The translations under genes and the position numbers were made by a program. 64,000 nucleotides of DNA, taken from the NCBI RefSeq assembly GCF_000332995.1, contig NZ_BANS01000014.1, positions 124,001 to 188,000 on the forward strand, in the 5' to 3' direction. The stretch's first letter is position 1. Each line of letters begins with the position of its first letter. The DNA is from Gordonia amicalis NBRC 100051 = JCM 11271. Its GTDB lineage: Bacteria > Actinomycetota > Actinomycetes > Mycobacteriales > Mycobacteriaceae. This document shows positions 28,794 to 37,664 of this stretch, in pieces. A model generated the notes under the pieces. It made no database searches. It was not told the origin of the DNA and worked only from the letters and a program-made list of their open reading frames with translations.

Positions 28794-30304
28794 GCGAGAC
28801 CCTCTACATCGACGGCCGTTGGTGCGCCGCGAGATCCGGCAAGACCCGCGAGATACGCTGTCCGGCCGACAATTCCGTGGTGGGCGTGGTGGCCGAGGCG
28901 TCCGCGGACGACACCGAGGCGGCGATCGCAGCTGCCCGGCACGCCTTCGACGCCGGGGAGTGGAGCGCCACCCCGGCGGCCGAGCGGGGCGATCTCCTCC
29001 TCCGCGTCGCCGATCAGATCGATGCGCGCCGAGACGAATTCGTCCGAGCCGAGACCCTCGACACGGGCAAACGGCCGTATGAGTCGGATATCGACATGAC
29101 CGACATCGCCAACTGCTTCCGCTATTTCGGAAAGCTGGCCGCGCAGGACGCCGGTCGTGTCGTCGACACCGGGTCGCCCGATGCCGATTCGCGGATCGTC
29201 TACGAGCCGGTCGGCGTCTGCGGCCTCATCACGCCGTGGAACTATCCGCTGCTGCAGGCGGCGTGGAAGGTGGCGCCCGCCCTGGCGGCCGGCAACACCT
29301 TCGTCCTCAAACCCGCCGAGCTGACGCCGCACACCTCGATCCTCCTGCTGGAAGTGCTTGACGGCCTCGGCCTTCCGGCCGGGGTCGCGAACCTCGTACT
29401 CGGTGCCGGAGCGGATGCGGGCGCGCCGCTGTCGTCGCATCCCGACGTCGACCTGGTCTCCTTCACCGGCGGACTGGTGACGGGGCGGGTCATCGCGCGC
29501 TAGGCCGCGGCGACGGTGAAGAAGGTGGCCCTCGAACTCGGCGGCAAGAACCCGAACGTCGTGTTCGCGGACGCCTGCGCCACCGACGATCTGCTCGCCG
29601 CCGCGGTGGACAACGCACTGAACGCGGCGTTCTTGCACTCGGGTCAGGTGTGTTCCGCGGGTGCACGACTCGTCGTCGAGGAGTCGGCGCACGACCGGTT
29701 CGTCGACGAACTGGTCCGGCGCGCCGAGCAGATCCGTCTGGGACTGCCGTACTCCGAGGGCACCGAGACCGGACCGCTGATCTCCGAGGCGCATCGCGAC
29801 AAGGTGCACGCCTACGTCGAACAGGCCCGAGCCGACGGCGCGGTGATCCGCACCGGCGGCGCCTTCGCGACCGGCGACCAGGGGTCGGGCAACCTCGACG
29901 ACGGCTGGTTCTACCTGCCCACCGTCATCGACGGCGCCGACCGTTCGATGGCCTGTGTGCACGACGAGGCCTTCGGCCCCACCGTGACCGTCGAGACCTT
30001 CACCACCGAGGACGAGGCGGTGAGCCTGGCCAACGACACCGTCTACGGTCTCGCCGGGGCGGTGTGGTCGGCCGACGCCGCCCGTGCCCGCCGCATCGCC
30101 GGACGCATACGGGCAGGAACGGTGTGGGTCAACGACTTCGGCCCCTACCTACCCGAGGCCGAGTGGGGCGGCTACGGGCAGTCCGGCTTCGGGCGTGAGC
30201 TCGGACCGTCGGGTCTGGCCGAGTACCGCGAGGCCAAGCACGTCTACGAGAACCTCCGGCCGGGTGTGACCGGCTGGTTCGAGAACCGGAAGGGGCAGCA
30301 GTGA
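28790..30304 (+). pseudogene. betB: Betaine-aldehyde dehydrogenase gene with internal stop
   Basis: A 504-codon aldehyde dehydrogenase frame interrupted only by TAG at 29501-29503. Before it: MSETLYIDGRWCAARSGKTR, ETLDTGKRPYESDIDMTDIA, ITPWNYPLLQAAWKVAPALA and VDLVSFTGGLVTGRVIAR. After it, in the same frame: VKKVALELGGKNPNVVFADA (catalytic Glu), LHSGQVCSAGARLVVEES (catalytic Cys) and the C-terminal EYREAKHVYENL. The enzyme would oxidise betaine aldehyde to glycine betaine with NAD. The stop replaces one codon in the helix after the FTGG motif, so unsuppressed translation yields a 237-residue NAD-domain fragment. It is coupled to betT and to the GMC gene by 4-base overlaps. Confidence 0.85.
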
Positions 30305-31877
30305 GCGAGTCGCACGGCACGGAGACCTACGACTACGTGGTCGTCGGTGGCGGTTCGGCGGGCGCCGCGGTGGCGTCCCGGTTGTCCGAGGACCCGTCGG
30401 TCACGGTGTGCCTGCTGGAAGCCGACCCGTCCGATGTCGGGGACGACGCGATCCTGCGACTCGACCGTTGGATGGAGCTGCTCGAATCCGGATACGACTG
30501 GGACTATCCCATCGAGCCGCAGGAGAACGGCAACGACTTCATGCGGCACGCCCGCGCAAAGGCGCTGGGCGGCTGCAGTTCCCACAACAGCTGCATCGCG
30601 TTCTGGGCACCGCGAGAGGACCTCGACTCCTGGGAGCGCGATTTCGGTTGTGCAGGCTGGGGTTCGGAGGAGCTGTATCGACTCTTCCCTCAGATCGAGA
30701 CCAACGACGCCCCCGGCGACCATCACGGCCGCAGCGGACCCGTCCACATCATGACGGTGCCGCCGAACGACCCGTGCGGTGTCGCCGTGCTCGATGCCTG
30801 TGAGGCCGTCGGTATCCCGCGGGCCAAGTTCAACAGCGGGAAGACGGTCGTCAACGGCGCCAACTTCTTTCAGATCAACCGGCGTCCCGACGGAATGAGG
30901 GCGTCGTCGTCGGTGAGTTATCTGCACCCCCACCTCGATCGGCCGAACCTCACGATCCGCACCGGATCCTGGGCCAAGCGGATCGTCATCGAGAAGGTCG
31001 ACGGCGAGCTGCGGGCCGTCGGCGTCGACATCACCGACAACGCCTTCGGACGGACGACGAGGATCGATGCCGGACGCGAGGTGATCGTGTCGGCCGGCGC
31101 CATCGACACCCCGAAACTGCTGATGCTCTCGGGGATCGGGCCGGCCGATGATCTCCGTCAGCACGAACTCGACGTCCTCGTCGACTCCCCCGGCGTCGGC
31201 GAACACCTCCAGGACCATCCCGAGGGCGTCATCGGATTCGAGACGAAGAAGCCCATGACACAGGAGTCGACCCAGTGGTGGGAGGCCGGCATCTTCACGA
31301 CCGTCGACGATGATCTGGACCGGCCGGACCTCATGATGCATTACGGCAGCGTGCCCTTCGACATGCACACCCTGCGCCAGGGGTACCCGACCAGTGAGAA
31401 CACCTTCTGCCTCACCCCGAACGTCACCCATGCGCGATCGCGGGGCACGGTGAAGCTGCGCTCCCGCGATTTCCGCGACAAGCCGCGCGTCGACCCCCGG
31501 TACTTCACGACCCCGAGGGCTACGACATGCGGATCATGACCGCAGGCCTGCGCAAGGCACGCGAGATCGCTTCCGCCGCGCCACTGCGGGAATGGGTTGC
31601 GCGCGAACTCTATCCGGGACCCGACACCACCAGCGACGACGCGCTGACCGACTACATCCGACGCACCCACAACACCGTCTACCACCCGGTGGGCACGGTA
31701 CGGATGGGACCGCCGGACGACGAGATGTCGCCGCTCGACCCCGAGCTGCGGGTCAAGGGCGTGGCGGGCCTGCGCGTCGCCGACGCGTCGGTCTTCCCCG
31801 AGCACACCACGGTGAACCCGAACCTGACCGTGATGCTCGTCGGGGAACGGTGTGCCGAACTGGTGGCCGGCAGCTAG
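30301..31877 (+). pseudogene. betA: GMC oxidoreductase (choline dehydrogenase-like) gene, frameshifted
   Basis: Starts at a GTG overlapping the betB stop. The FAD motif YDYVVVGGGSAGAAVASRLS, ALGGCSSHNSCIAFWAPRED, the GMC signature VSAGAIDTPKLLMLSGIGPA and the C-terminal His region HNTVYHPVGTVRMG plus HTTVNPNLTVMLVGERCAE are all present. The frame changes by one base near 31507-31511: TACTTCACGACCCCGAG encodes Tyr-Phe-Thr-Thr-Pro, whereas restoring one base gives the expected Tyr-Phe-Thr-Asp-Pro-Glu-Gly-Tyr-Asp. As read, translation ends at 31539 and loses the catalytic C-terminus. Predicted ancestral role: choline to betaine aldehyde. The gene ends 4 bases into the convergent tetR gene. Confidence 0.83.
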
Positions 31878-32476
31878 ATCCTGATCGAGTCGACGATGCG
31901 GTCGAGGACCGCGGCGACCTCGGCGGTCGCCGCCTCCCGGTCCTGCGCCGCGGCCACGTACAGGGCGGCCTCGTCGAGCGCACCGATCGCGACGTGGGCG
32001 AGAGGTCGGGTCGGCTGATCCACGGCCTGACCGGCGGCGATCGCGGCCTGGATCAACCCCTCGACGAGGGCGAAGCCGAACTCTTCACCTCGCGCACGCC
32101 ATTGCGCCCAGCCGAGGACGGACGGTGCCTCGACGAGGGTGATCCGGTGTACCGAGGGTTCGGTGCAGAGCTCGAGGAAGAGCCGCATGCCCGTCTTGAG
32201 CGCGGCGATCGGGTCCTCGGCGGCGAGTGCGCCGGCGGCTTCGGCGATCTGGGCGACCACATCTTGTTCCACCGCGTCGTAGACGGCCGTGAACAGACCC
32301 TTCTTGTCGCCGAACTGGTGGTAGAGCGCACCACGGGTCACGCCCGCCGCGTCGACGATCTCCTGGGTGCCCACGTCGGCGAAACCGCGTTCGCCAAAGA
32401 GCTTGCGACCTGCGGCGATGAGCGCCGCGCGGGTGGCCGCGGTGCGTTCGGCCTGGGTCCGACGGTTGACTTTCAT
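31874..32476 (-). CDS. TetR-family transcriptional regulator
   Basis: 200 residues. The N-terminal HTH (about 10-57) reads RAALIAAGRKLFGERGFADV and GVTRGALYHQFGDKKGLFTA, a strong TetR match. The ligand domain resembles the TetR_C group that follows with LKTGMRLFLELCTEPSVHRI. It is convergent with betA (4-base overlap) and divergent from the alpha/beta hydrolase at 32546 over a candidate operator, so the hydrolase is the likeliest target. The inducer is unknown. Confidence 0.85.
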   Translation of the reverse strand: MKVNRRTQAERTAATRAALIAAGRKLFGERGFADVGTQEIVDAAGVTRGALYHQFGDKKGLFTAVYDAVEQDVVAQIAEAAGALAAEDPIAALKTGMRLFLELCTEPSVHRITLVEAPSVLGWAQWRARGEEFGFALVEGLIQAAIAAGQAVDQPTRPLAHVAIGALDEAALYVAAAQDREAATAEVAAVLDRIVDSIRI

Positions 32477-32488
32477 ACAGTCTGCACG

Positions 32489-32517
32489 TAACTTTCGTAC
32501 TCTGTGTTCGTAAGTTA
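32489..32517. promoter_or_regulatory. Inverted repeat in tetR/hydrolase intergenic region
   Basis: TAACTT at 32489-32494 and AAGTTA at 32512-32517 are complementary arms, with inner TTCGTAC and TTCGTAA halves. The element fills the promoter region between the divergent tetR and hydrolase genes, the position expected for a TetR operator. Confidence 0.4.
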
Positions 32518-32545
32518 TCCGAGTCTACGAGAAGCGGACCTCGCC

Positions 32546-33433
32546 ATGGCAAACATGCTGCCGACCGTCGAACTCCCGTCCGGTGCGATCGAGTACGCCA
32601 CGTACGGACCCACCGACACCGCACTTCCGCCGATCGTCTTCATGCACGGCGCCGTCGTCGACCATCGCCTGTGGGAACCGGTCGCCGAGCTCCTCGCCGA
32701 ACGCGGCCACCGTTGCTTCGTCCCGTTGATGCCGCTTGGTTCGCACCGGATCCCGTGGGGGCCGGACGCGGATCGTTCGCCGCGCGGGGCGAGCCGGGTG
32801 CTCCGCGAGTTCGTCGGACACTTCGACCTGTCGTCGGCGACCCTGGTGGCCAACGACACCGGCGGCGCGGTCACCCAGTTCGCGCTCGACGAGGATCCCC
32901 GCTTCGTGAGCCGCGTCGTGTTCACCAACTGCGATGCCTTCGATCTGTTTCCGCCGCAACCGTTTCGGCTGTACTTCGCATTGATGCGACACCGGCTGTT
33001 GCTGAAGCCCCTGGTCGATTCGATGCGGCTCAAGACCCTCCGGCATTCCCCGCTCGGCGTCGGCCTGCTGCTCAACGATCCCGATCCCGGCCTCACCGCC
33101 TCCGTGTTCGTTCCCCTGCAAGACGACGTCCGCATCCGTGACGACTTCAAAGCGTTCCTGCGCGAGATCAGCCCAGCGGAGCTCGCCACCGTGACCGCAC
33201 GCATGTCGCGGGTCGACCTGCCCGTCCGTTTCGTGTGGGGTCGTGACGATCGGTGTTTCACCCTGGAACACGGCCGGCGGTTCGCCTCGGTCTTCACCGG
33301 AGCCGACGGCGAGGGTGCCCGGTTCGTCGAGATCGCCGACGCCCGCACGTTCGTGTCGCTGGACCAACCGCATGCGGTGGCGGCGGAGATCGCGACGTTC
33401 ACCGCGGAAGAGTCGGCGAAGAAACTTCGCTGA
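32546..33433 (+). CDS. Alpha/beta hydrolase with Asp nucleophile
   Basis: 295 residues from ATG 32546. The hydrolase fold is clear: PPIVFMHGAVVDHRLWEPVA, HRCFVPLMPLGSHRIPWG, and the nucleophile elbow LVANDTGGAVTQFALDE. The nucleophile position is Asp (about residue 104), as in dehalogenases and epoxide hydrolases, not Ser. DLPVRFVWGRDDRCFTLEHG supplies the acid. The usual C-terminal His motif is replaced by DARTFVSLDQPHAVAAEI, in which the expected His position reads Arg/Thr; the only nearby His lies further on. It is probably controlled by the divergent TetR. Reaction uncertain. Confidence 0.82.
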   Translation: MANMLPTVELPSGAIEYATYGPTDTALPPIVFMHGAVVDHRLWEPVAELLAERGHRCFVPLMPLGSHRIPWGPDADRSPRGASRVLREFVGHFDLSSATLVANDTGGAVTQFALDEDPRFVSRVVFTNCDAFDLFPPQPFRLYFALMRHRLLLKPLVDSMRLKTLRHSPLGVGLLLNDPDPGLTASVFVPLQDDVRIRDDFKAFLREISPAELATVTARMSRVDLPVRFVWGRDDRCFTLEHGRRFASVFTGADGEGARFVEIADARTFVSLDQPHAVAAEIATFTAEESAKKLR

Positions 33434-33473
33434 AGGGCGTCGGATTCCGGGCCCCCCGCACGACGATGAATAC

Positions 33474-34007
33474 GTGAGCAGCGACCACTCCGATTCTTCC
33501 GGACCAGAGGGACTGCTGGCGGTGTACGACCAGGCACTGCCGGCGGTGTATGGATTCGTCGTCCGGCGCTGCGCGGATCGTCGAACCGCCGAGGACGTGA
33601 CGTCGGAGACCTTCCTGGCCGCCATGGACTCCGTTCGCCGGCACCGGGACACCGAACCGACGACACCCTGGCTGATCGGGATCGCGCGGCACAAGCTCGC
33701 CGACCACTGGCGGCGGGCTCAACGCACACCGGAACCGGTCGACGACGTCCCCGACCACGGGGACGACCCGTGGGACACCGAACTCGACCGCATGGTCGCC
33801 CATCACACGCTGAGGCAACTGACGCCGATCCACCGCGCAGTCCTCACATTGCGCTACGTCGACGACCTACCGGTCGGCGAATGCGCGGAGATCCTCGGTC
33901 GCACGGTCGGTGCCACCGAGGCGCTTCTCACCCGCGCGAAGCGCGCCTTCCGCGCGGCCTACCCCGAAACACAACCCCAGAGCAGCGGGAGAGGAGGTCA
34001 CGCATGA
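33474..34007 (+). CDS. ECF-type RNA polymerase sigma factor
   Basis: 177 residues from GTG 33474; no good ribosome site, so the start is provisional. Region 2 covers LLAVYDQALPAVYGFVVRRC through TAEDVTSETFLAAM and TTPWLIGIARHKLADHWRRA; region 4 covers LRQLTPIHRAVLTLRYVDDL and ILGRTVGATEALLTRAKRAF. The order matches ECF sigma factors without a cognate transmembrane anti-sigma. It overlaps the triple-VOC gene by 4 bases (ATGA), so that protein is the likely partner or output. Confidence 0.87.
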   Translation: MSSDHSDSSGPEGLLAVYDQALPAVYGFVVRRCADRRTAEDVTSETFLAAMDSVRRHRDTEPTTPWLIGIARHKLADHWRRAQRTPEPVDDVPDHGDDPWDTELDRMVAHHTLRQLTPIHRAVLTLRYVDDLPVGECAEILGRTVGATEALLTRAKRAFRAAYPETQPQSSGRGGHA

Positions 34008-35329
34008 GCACCCGGAACAGCACACGCTTCGGTGAGGCACGGGATCCGCTGCACGTACTGCGCGCAGCCGACACTCCCGGCTTCGACGATCCCGTCGAAC
34101 CCGACCGCGGTTTCGCCGCCTCGTTGCGCGACCGCCTCGAACGCGGGGCGAACCTACCGCAAGGAGTCGTCATGGCCACCGCAACACAATTCGACGAACC
34201 GATCACCACCGATACCGCCATCACTTCCGACGTGGTCGTCGAACGCCCCGGCGCACTCCCCTACCTCACCGTGGCGGAGCCGCAGGCCGCCATCGACTGG
34301 TACATCGCGAATCTCGGCGCGCGGCTGCGTGGGCAGCCGATCGTCATGGAGGACGGTGTCATCGGCCACGCCGAGCTCGAGATCGGCGGCGGTGTCATCT
34401 ATCTCGCCGCCGAGTTCCCGGATCTGGGCCTGCGGGCACCTGCCCCCGGTCACGTGTCGGTGAGTCTGATGGTCGCGGTCGACGACACCGACACCGCCGT
34501 CGCGACGGCCGCCCGGGCCGGCGCCTCCGTCACCCGTGAACCCTACGAGGCGTACGGCACGCGGACCGGGGTCATCGTCGACCCGTTCGGTCACCGCTGG
34601 ATGCTGACCGGACCGTCGAAGACACAGTTGTCCAACCGCATTCATCAGGGCGACATCGGCTACATGTCCCTGAACACCCCGGACGCCGCACGCGCACGCC
34701 GCTTCTACGGCGCAGTCCTCGGTTGGGAGTTCGATCCCGAGGGGCGTCGTGTGACCAACGTCGGTCACCGACTGGGCATCTTCGAGACAGACGGCGACCC
34801 GACGGTGTTCTGCGCCTACGCCGTCGACGACCTCGAGGCGGCACATGCGCGCATCGTCGCGGCCGGCGGACAGGGCGAATTCGGGTCGAGTCCCGACGGG
34901 CATCGGATCGTCGACGCGGTCGACGCCCAGGGCGTGCGATTCGCGGTGTACGCCACCGAACCCGGCGACATGCGGCCCGCCCAACATCCCCGCGACATCG
35001 GCGCGATGAGCTACCTGACCGTGCTCACGCCGGACAGCGCGCGCTACCGGGACTTCTACGGATCAGTGCTCGGCTGGACGTTCCACGGCGGTCGCATCGA
35101 CGACGGCTGGGAGGTCGACGATGTGCGACCCCAGGTCGGGATCGCCGGTGGCGCCGACACTTCCGTGGCGGTCCCGATGTGGGTGATCGACGATGTCGAG
35201 GGTGCGGTCGCACGTGTCCGCGCCGCTGGTGGCAGCGTCCTCGAGGAACCCCGCACCGCGCCGTACGGTATCTCCGCGCGGTGCACCGACGACCAGGGAG
35301 CGCAGTTCTACCTCGGCCAGTTGTTCTGA
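34004..35329 (+). CDS. Sigma-linked protein with three VOC/glyoxalase domains
   Basis: 441 residues. Residues 1-56 form a charged segment (FGEARDPLHVLRAADTPGFD, then FAASLRDRLERGANLP), recurrent in proteins encoded next to ECF sigma factors. Three VOC modules follow: about 80-205 (LPYLTVAEPQAAIDWYIANL), 210-318 (GYMSLNTPDAARARRFYGAV) and 328-441 (SYLTVLTPDSARYRDFYGSV), each ending in a D-x-x-G-x-x-F/W strand. An internal ATG at 34172, preceded by AAGGAG at proper spacing, would release a 385-residue VOC-only product. Metal ligands are partly degenerate. Role may be binding or detoxification; unknown. Confidence 0.82.
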   Translation: MSTRNSTRFGEARDPLHVLRAADTPGFDDPVEPDRGFAASLRDRLERGANLPQGVVMATATQFDEPITTDTAITSDVVVERPGALPYLTVAEPQAAIDWYIANLGARLRGQPIVMEDGVIGHAELEIGGGVIYLAAEFPDLGLRAPAPGHVSVSLMVAVDDTDTAVATAARAGASVTREPYEAYGTRTGVIVDPFGHRWMLTGPSKTQLSNRIHQGDIGYMSLNTPDAARARRFYGAVLGWEFDPEGRRVTNVGHRLGIFETDGDPTVFCAYAVDDLEAAHARIVAAGGQGEFGSSPDGHRIVDAVDAQGVRFAVYATEPGDMRPAQHPRDIGAMSYLTVLTPDSARYRDFYGSVLGWTFHGGRIDDGWEVDDVRPQVGIAGGADTSVAVPMWVIDDVEGAVARVRAAGGSVLEEPRTAPYGISARCTDDQGAQFYLGQLF

Positions 35330-35340
35330 GGCTACGGTCC

Positions 35341-35428
35341 GATGTCGCACGCGACCTCGATCCGGGGACGCAAGCTCGATCGAGTTCGTATCGCCGGGTT
35401 GATGTCGCGTGCGACTTCGTTCGGGACG
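35341..35428. repeat. Imperfect direct repeat with mirrored cores
   Basis: Two related segments 60 bases apart, 35341-35370 and 35401-35428, share GATGTCGC(A/G)(C/T)GCGAC followed by TTCG/TCG and GGGACG. Their inner cores, TCGCACGCGA and TCGCGTGCGA, are reverse complements of each other. They occupy the non-coding gap upstream of the DUF222 gene. Confidence 0.5.
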
Positions 35429-35558
35429 TAACCGACTGCGCACAGCCAATTAGCCACGCACCTGTGGATGACGATCCGAACCTGTCGGCGGGTTGATCTA
35501 CATTGGTAGGTAACAGATTCAGCCATCCAGGTTGGGCTGTAGACGTTGTGGGGGCAGC

Positions 35559-37124
35559 GTGTCGGGTGCATGGACCGATCTACCGGACGAGTTCCACGCC
35601 GGGGTCGATCCTGCCCACCCCGAACGCTCCGACACCGCAACCCATATGGAACGGTTGCGGTCGATCCGCCACGGCGAAGCCCACCTGGCGTGGAGCCGCT
35701 ACCAATCGATCGCCACCATCTACGACCAACTCGTCGTCAACAGCGATGGCGGGTTCTTCATCGATCGCTACACCGAGATGGTCACCCGGGTGTGCCGCGA
35801 AGATGCCATCACCCGCTACCGAGCTGATCAGTGGGTCGGCGAAGCACTCGCCCTGCGCGACCGGCTACCGAAAGTAGCGACCACCCTGCGTGACGGCATC
35901 CTGTCGCGGGAGTTGATCCAGACCGTCATCACCCGTACCGACCTCATCTCCGATGACGCCGTGATCGCCGACCTCGACACCGAGATCGAACACATCCTGC
36001 GCAACCGTAAGGGGGCGTGGTCGAAACCCACACTGCGGGACATGGTCGACCGCTTGGTGTTCCGGCACGATCCTGACGCGGTGCGGGAGCGTCGTCGCGA
36101 AGCCTTGGACAAGCGGGGCGTGTGGATCGACAACTTCGCCGACGGTACCGGCGAGATCACCGGGGTGATGGCTGCTGAGAACGTCCGCATCGCGGAGAAG
36201 GCGGTGAAAGCCCTCGCCGACACCGTCTGCGCGCATGACGGACGCAAACGCAACCAACGCAACTCCGATGCCATGTTCGCCCTGTTGACCGGCACCGTCT
36301 TCGAGTGTCAGTGTGGGCGCGAGGATTGCGACGCCGAGGTCCCGGACCCTGCCGAGGTCGTCCGCTCGGTGAGCACCGAGCTCATCATCCACGTCGTCAC
36401 CGACCCGGCCACCCTTGACGGCGCCCCTGGTATCGGCTGGGTCGACGGCCACGGCGTGATCTCCGACGAGCACGTCCGTGACCTCGCCGACCGGCCCGAT
36501 GCGACCATCAAGCCGGTCACCCCGGTCCGCACCCCACCGGCCCGTGTTGTCTCCGACGACGCAACCGACGCCCCGTCGACCGAGGTCGTCTTCGTCTATC
36601 CGGGTGCGCAGGCGGCCGATCCGTACCGCCCGACCACCGCGTGCGCCGAGTTCGTGCGGGTGCGTGACGGCTACTGCACCGAACCCGGCTGCCCGAGTTC
36701 AGCCTTCGACAGCGACCTCGACCACGTCACCGAGTACGACCGCACCAACCCCACCCAGGGCGGGGCGACGTCGAGTGAGAACCTCAACGCCAAATGCCGG
36801 TTCGGGCACCTGCACAAGACCTTCGGCGACTGGATCGATGCCCAATACCGCGACGACGACGGCCACCTCGTCACCGAATACCGCACTCCGGAGGGTTTCA
36901 CCATCCCCGGTGGCGCCGAAACCCTGGAAGACCTCTTCCCCAACCTGCGGCGTATCCGCTACGAACAACCACCCCAGGCACCACCCACACCCCGAGTGAT
37001 CACCGGCGAGGACGCCCGGTCGCCCACCAACCGGCTTGCGAGCAAACACGCACGCCGGCGGGCCGAACGTGCCCGCAACAAGAAACAACGCCTCGCCGAC
37101 CAGAAGGAGCCGCCACCTTTCTGA
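35559..37124 (+). CDS. DUF222/HNH (13E12-family) protein
   Basis: 521 residues from GTG 35559 (GGGGGC upstream); an in-frame TTG at 35532 is the alternative. The N-terminal DUF222 domain spans about residues 30-320 (TRYRADQWVGEALALRDRLP; MVDRLVFRHDPDAVRERRRE). The C-terminal HNH module is EPGCPSSAFDSDLDHVTEYD plus NLNAKCRFGHLHKTFGDW. The family is abundant and often multicopy in Gordonia, Rhodococcus and mycobacteria, where M. tuberculosis members are called 13E12 repeats. A nuclease role linked to mobility is suspected but unproven. Basic C-terminal tail (KHARRRAERARNKKQRL). Confidence 0.88.
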   Translation: MSGAWTDLPDEFHAGVDPAHPERSDTATHMERLRSIRHGEAHLAWSRYQSIATIYDQLVVNSDGGFFIDRYTEMVTRVCREDAITRYRADQWVGEALALRDRLPKVATTLRDGILSRELIQTVITRTDLISDDAVIADLDTEIEHILRNRKGAWSKPTLRDMVDRLVFRHDPDAVRERRREALDKRGVWIDNFADGTGEITGVMAAENVRIAEKAVKALADTVCAHDGRKRNQRNSDAMFALLTGTVFECQCGREDCDAEVPDPAEVVRSVSTELIIHVVTDPATLDGAPGIGWVDGHGVISDEHVRDLADRPDATIKPVTPVRTPPARVVSDDATDAPSTEVVFVYPGAQAADPYRPTTACAEFVRVRDGYCTEPGCPSSAFDSDLDHVTEYDRTNPTQGGATSSENLNAKCRFGHLHKTFGDWIDAQYRDDDGHLVTEYRTPEGFTIPGGAETLEDLFPNLRRIRYEQPPQAPPTPRVITGEDARSPTNRLASKHARRRAERARNKKQRLADQKEPPPF

Positions 37125-37133
37125 CCTGGGTTG

Positions 37134-37664
37134 TCACCGACCCACGAGCAACCCGACGACGAGCACCACCACGGCGGCGGTCGTCAACACCGACCGGACG
37201 ATGTTCCACGGGACCCAGACCGACGTGAACTCGGTCCACACGCGGGCAGCCTCGTCGCCACGCGCGTCGGCGGCGGCGTCGAGGCGGTTGTTGGCCGGCA
37301 CGTTGACGGTCAAGGTGATGACGACACCGAGCAGAGCGAGAAGAGTCGCGCCGAGGACCCACCAGCGCAAGCCGTCATTCCAGGCCGCCCACGTACTCAG
37401 AGCGCCGAACACCACACCGCCACCGAAGATGACCGCGAACAGGGGATTCAGAATGGCAGTGTTCATTCGTTGCATCGCCGGGACGGCGACGTCGGCGCCG
37501 GCGCGGGTCAGGCCGGGTATGACGGAGTAACCGAAGCCCGCCAGCACACCAACGCTGAGTCCAGTGGAGACGACGGTGAGGGTCACGAGTACGTCCTGCA
37601 AAAAGTCCACGAGGACAAGTCCACCGCGTGTGACGACAGAACGCCATGGTTCACTCTTACCCAT
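37134..37664 (-). CDS. DUF1772 integral membrane protein
   Basis: 176 residues if started at ATG 37664, which overlaps the ATG of the divergent propeller gene. Later GTG codons near TLTVVSTGLSVGVLAGFGYS would remove the first 25 hydrophilic residues and may be the true start. Four membrane helices; the DUF1772 hallmarks are MNTAILNPLFAVIFGGGVVF, the LTVNVPANNRLDAAADA segment and VWTEFTSVWVPWNIVRSVLT. Members are related to anthrone oxygenase-like proteins, but most, including this one, have no assigned reaction. Confidence 0.78.
   Translation of the reverse strand: MGKSEPWRSVVTRGGLVLVDFLQDVLVTLTVVSTGLSVGVLAGFGYSVIPGLTRAGADVAVPAMQRMNTAILNPLFAVIFGGGVVFGALSTWAAWNDGLRWWVLGATLLALLGVVITLTVNVPANNRLDAAADARGDEAARVWTEFTSVWVPWNIVRSVLTTAAVVVLVVGLLVGR

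Noticed and set aside
35559-37124. DUF222/HNH gene as part of an insertion sequence
   Set aside because: No terminal inverted repeats or target duplications flank it.
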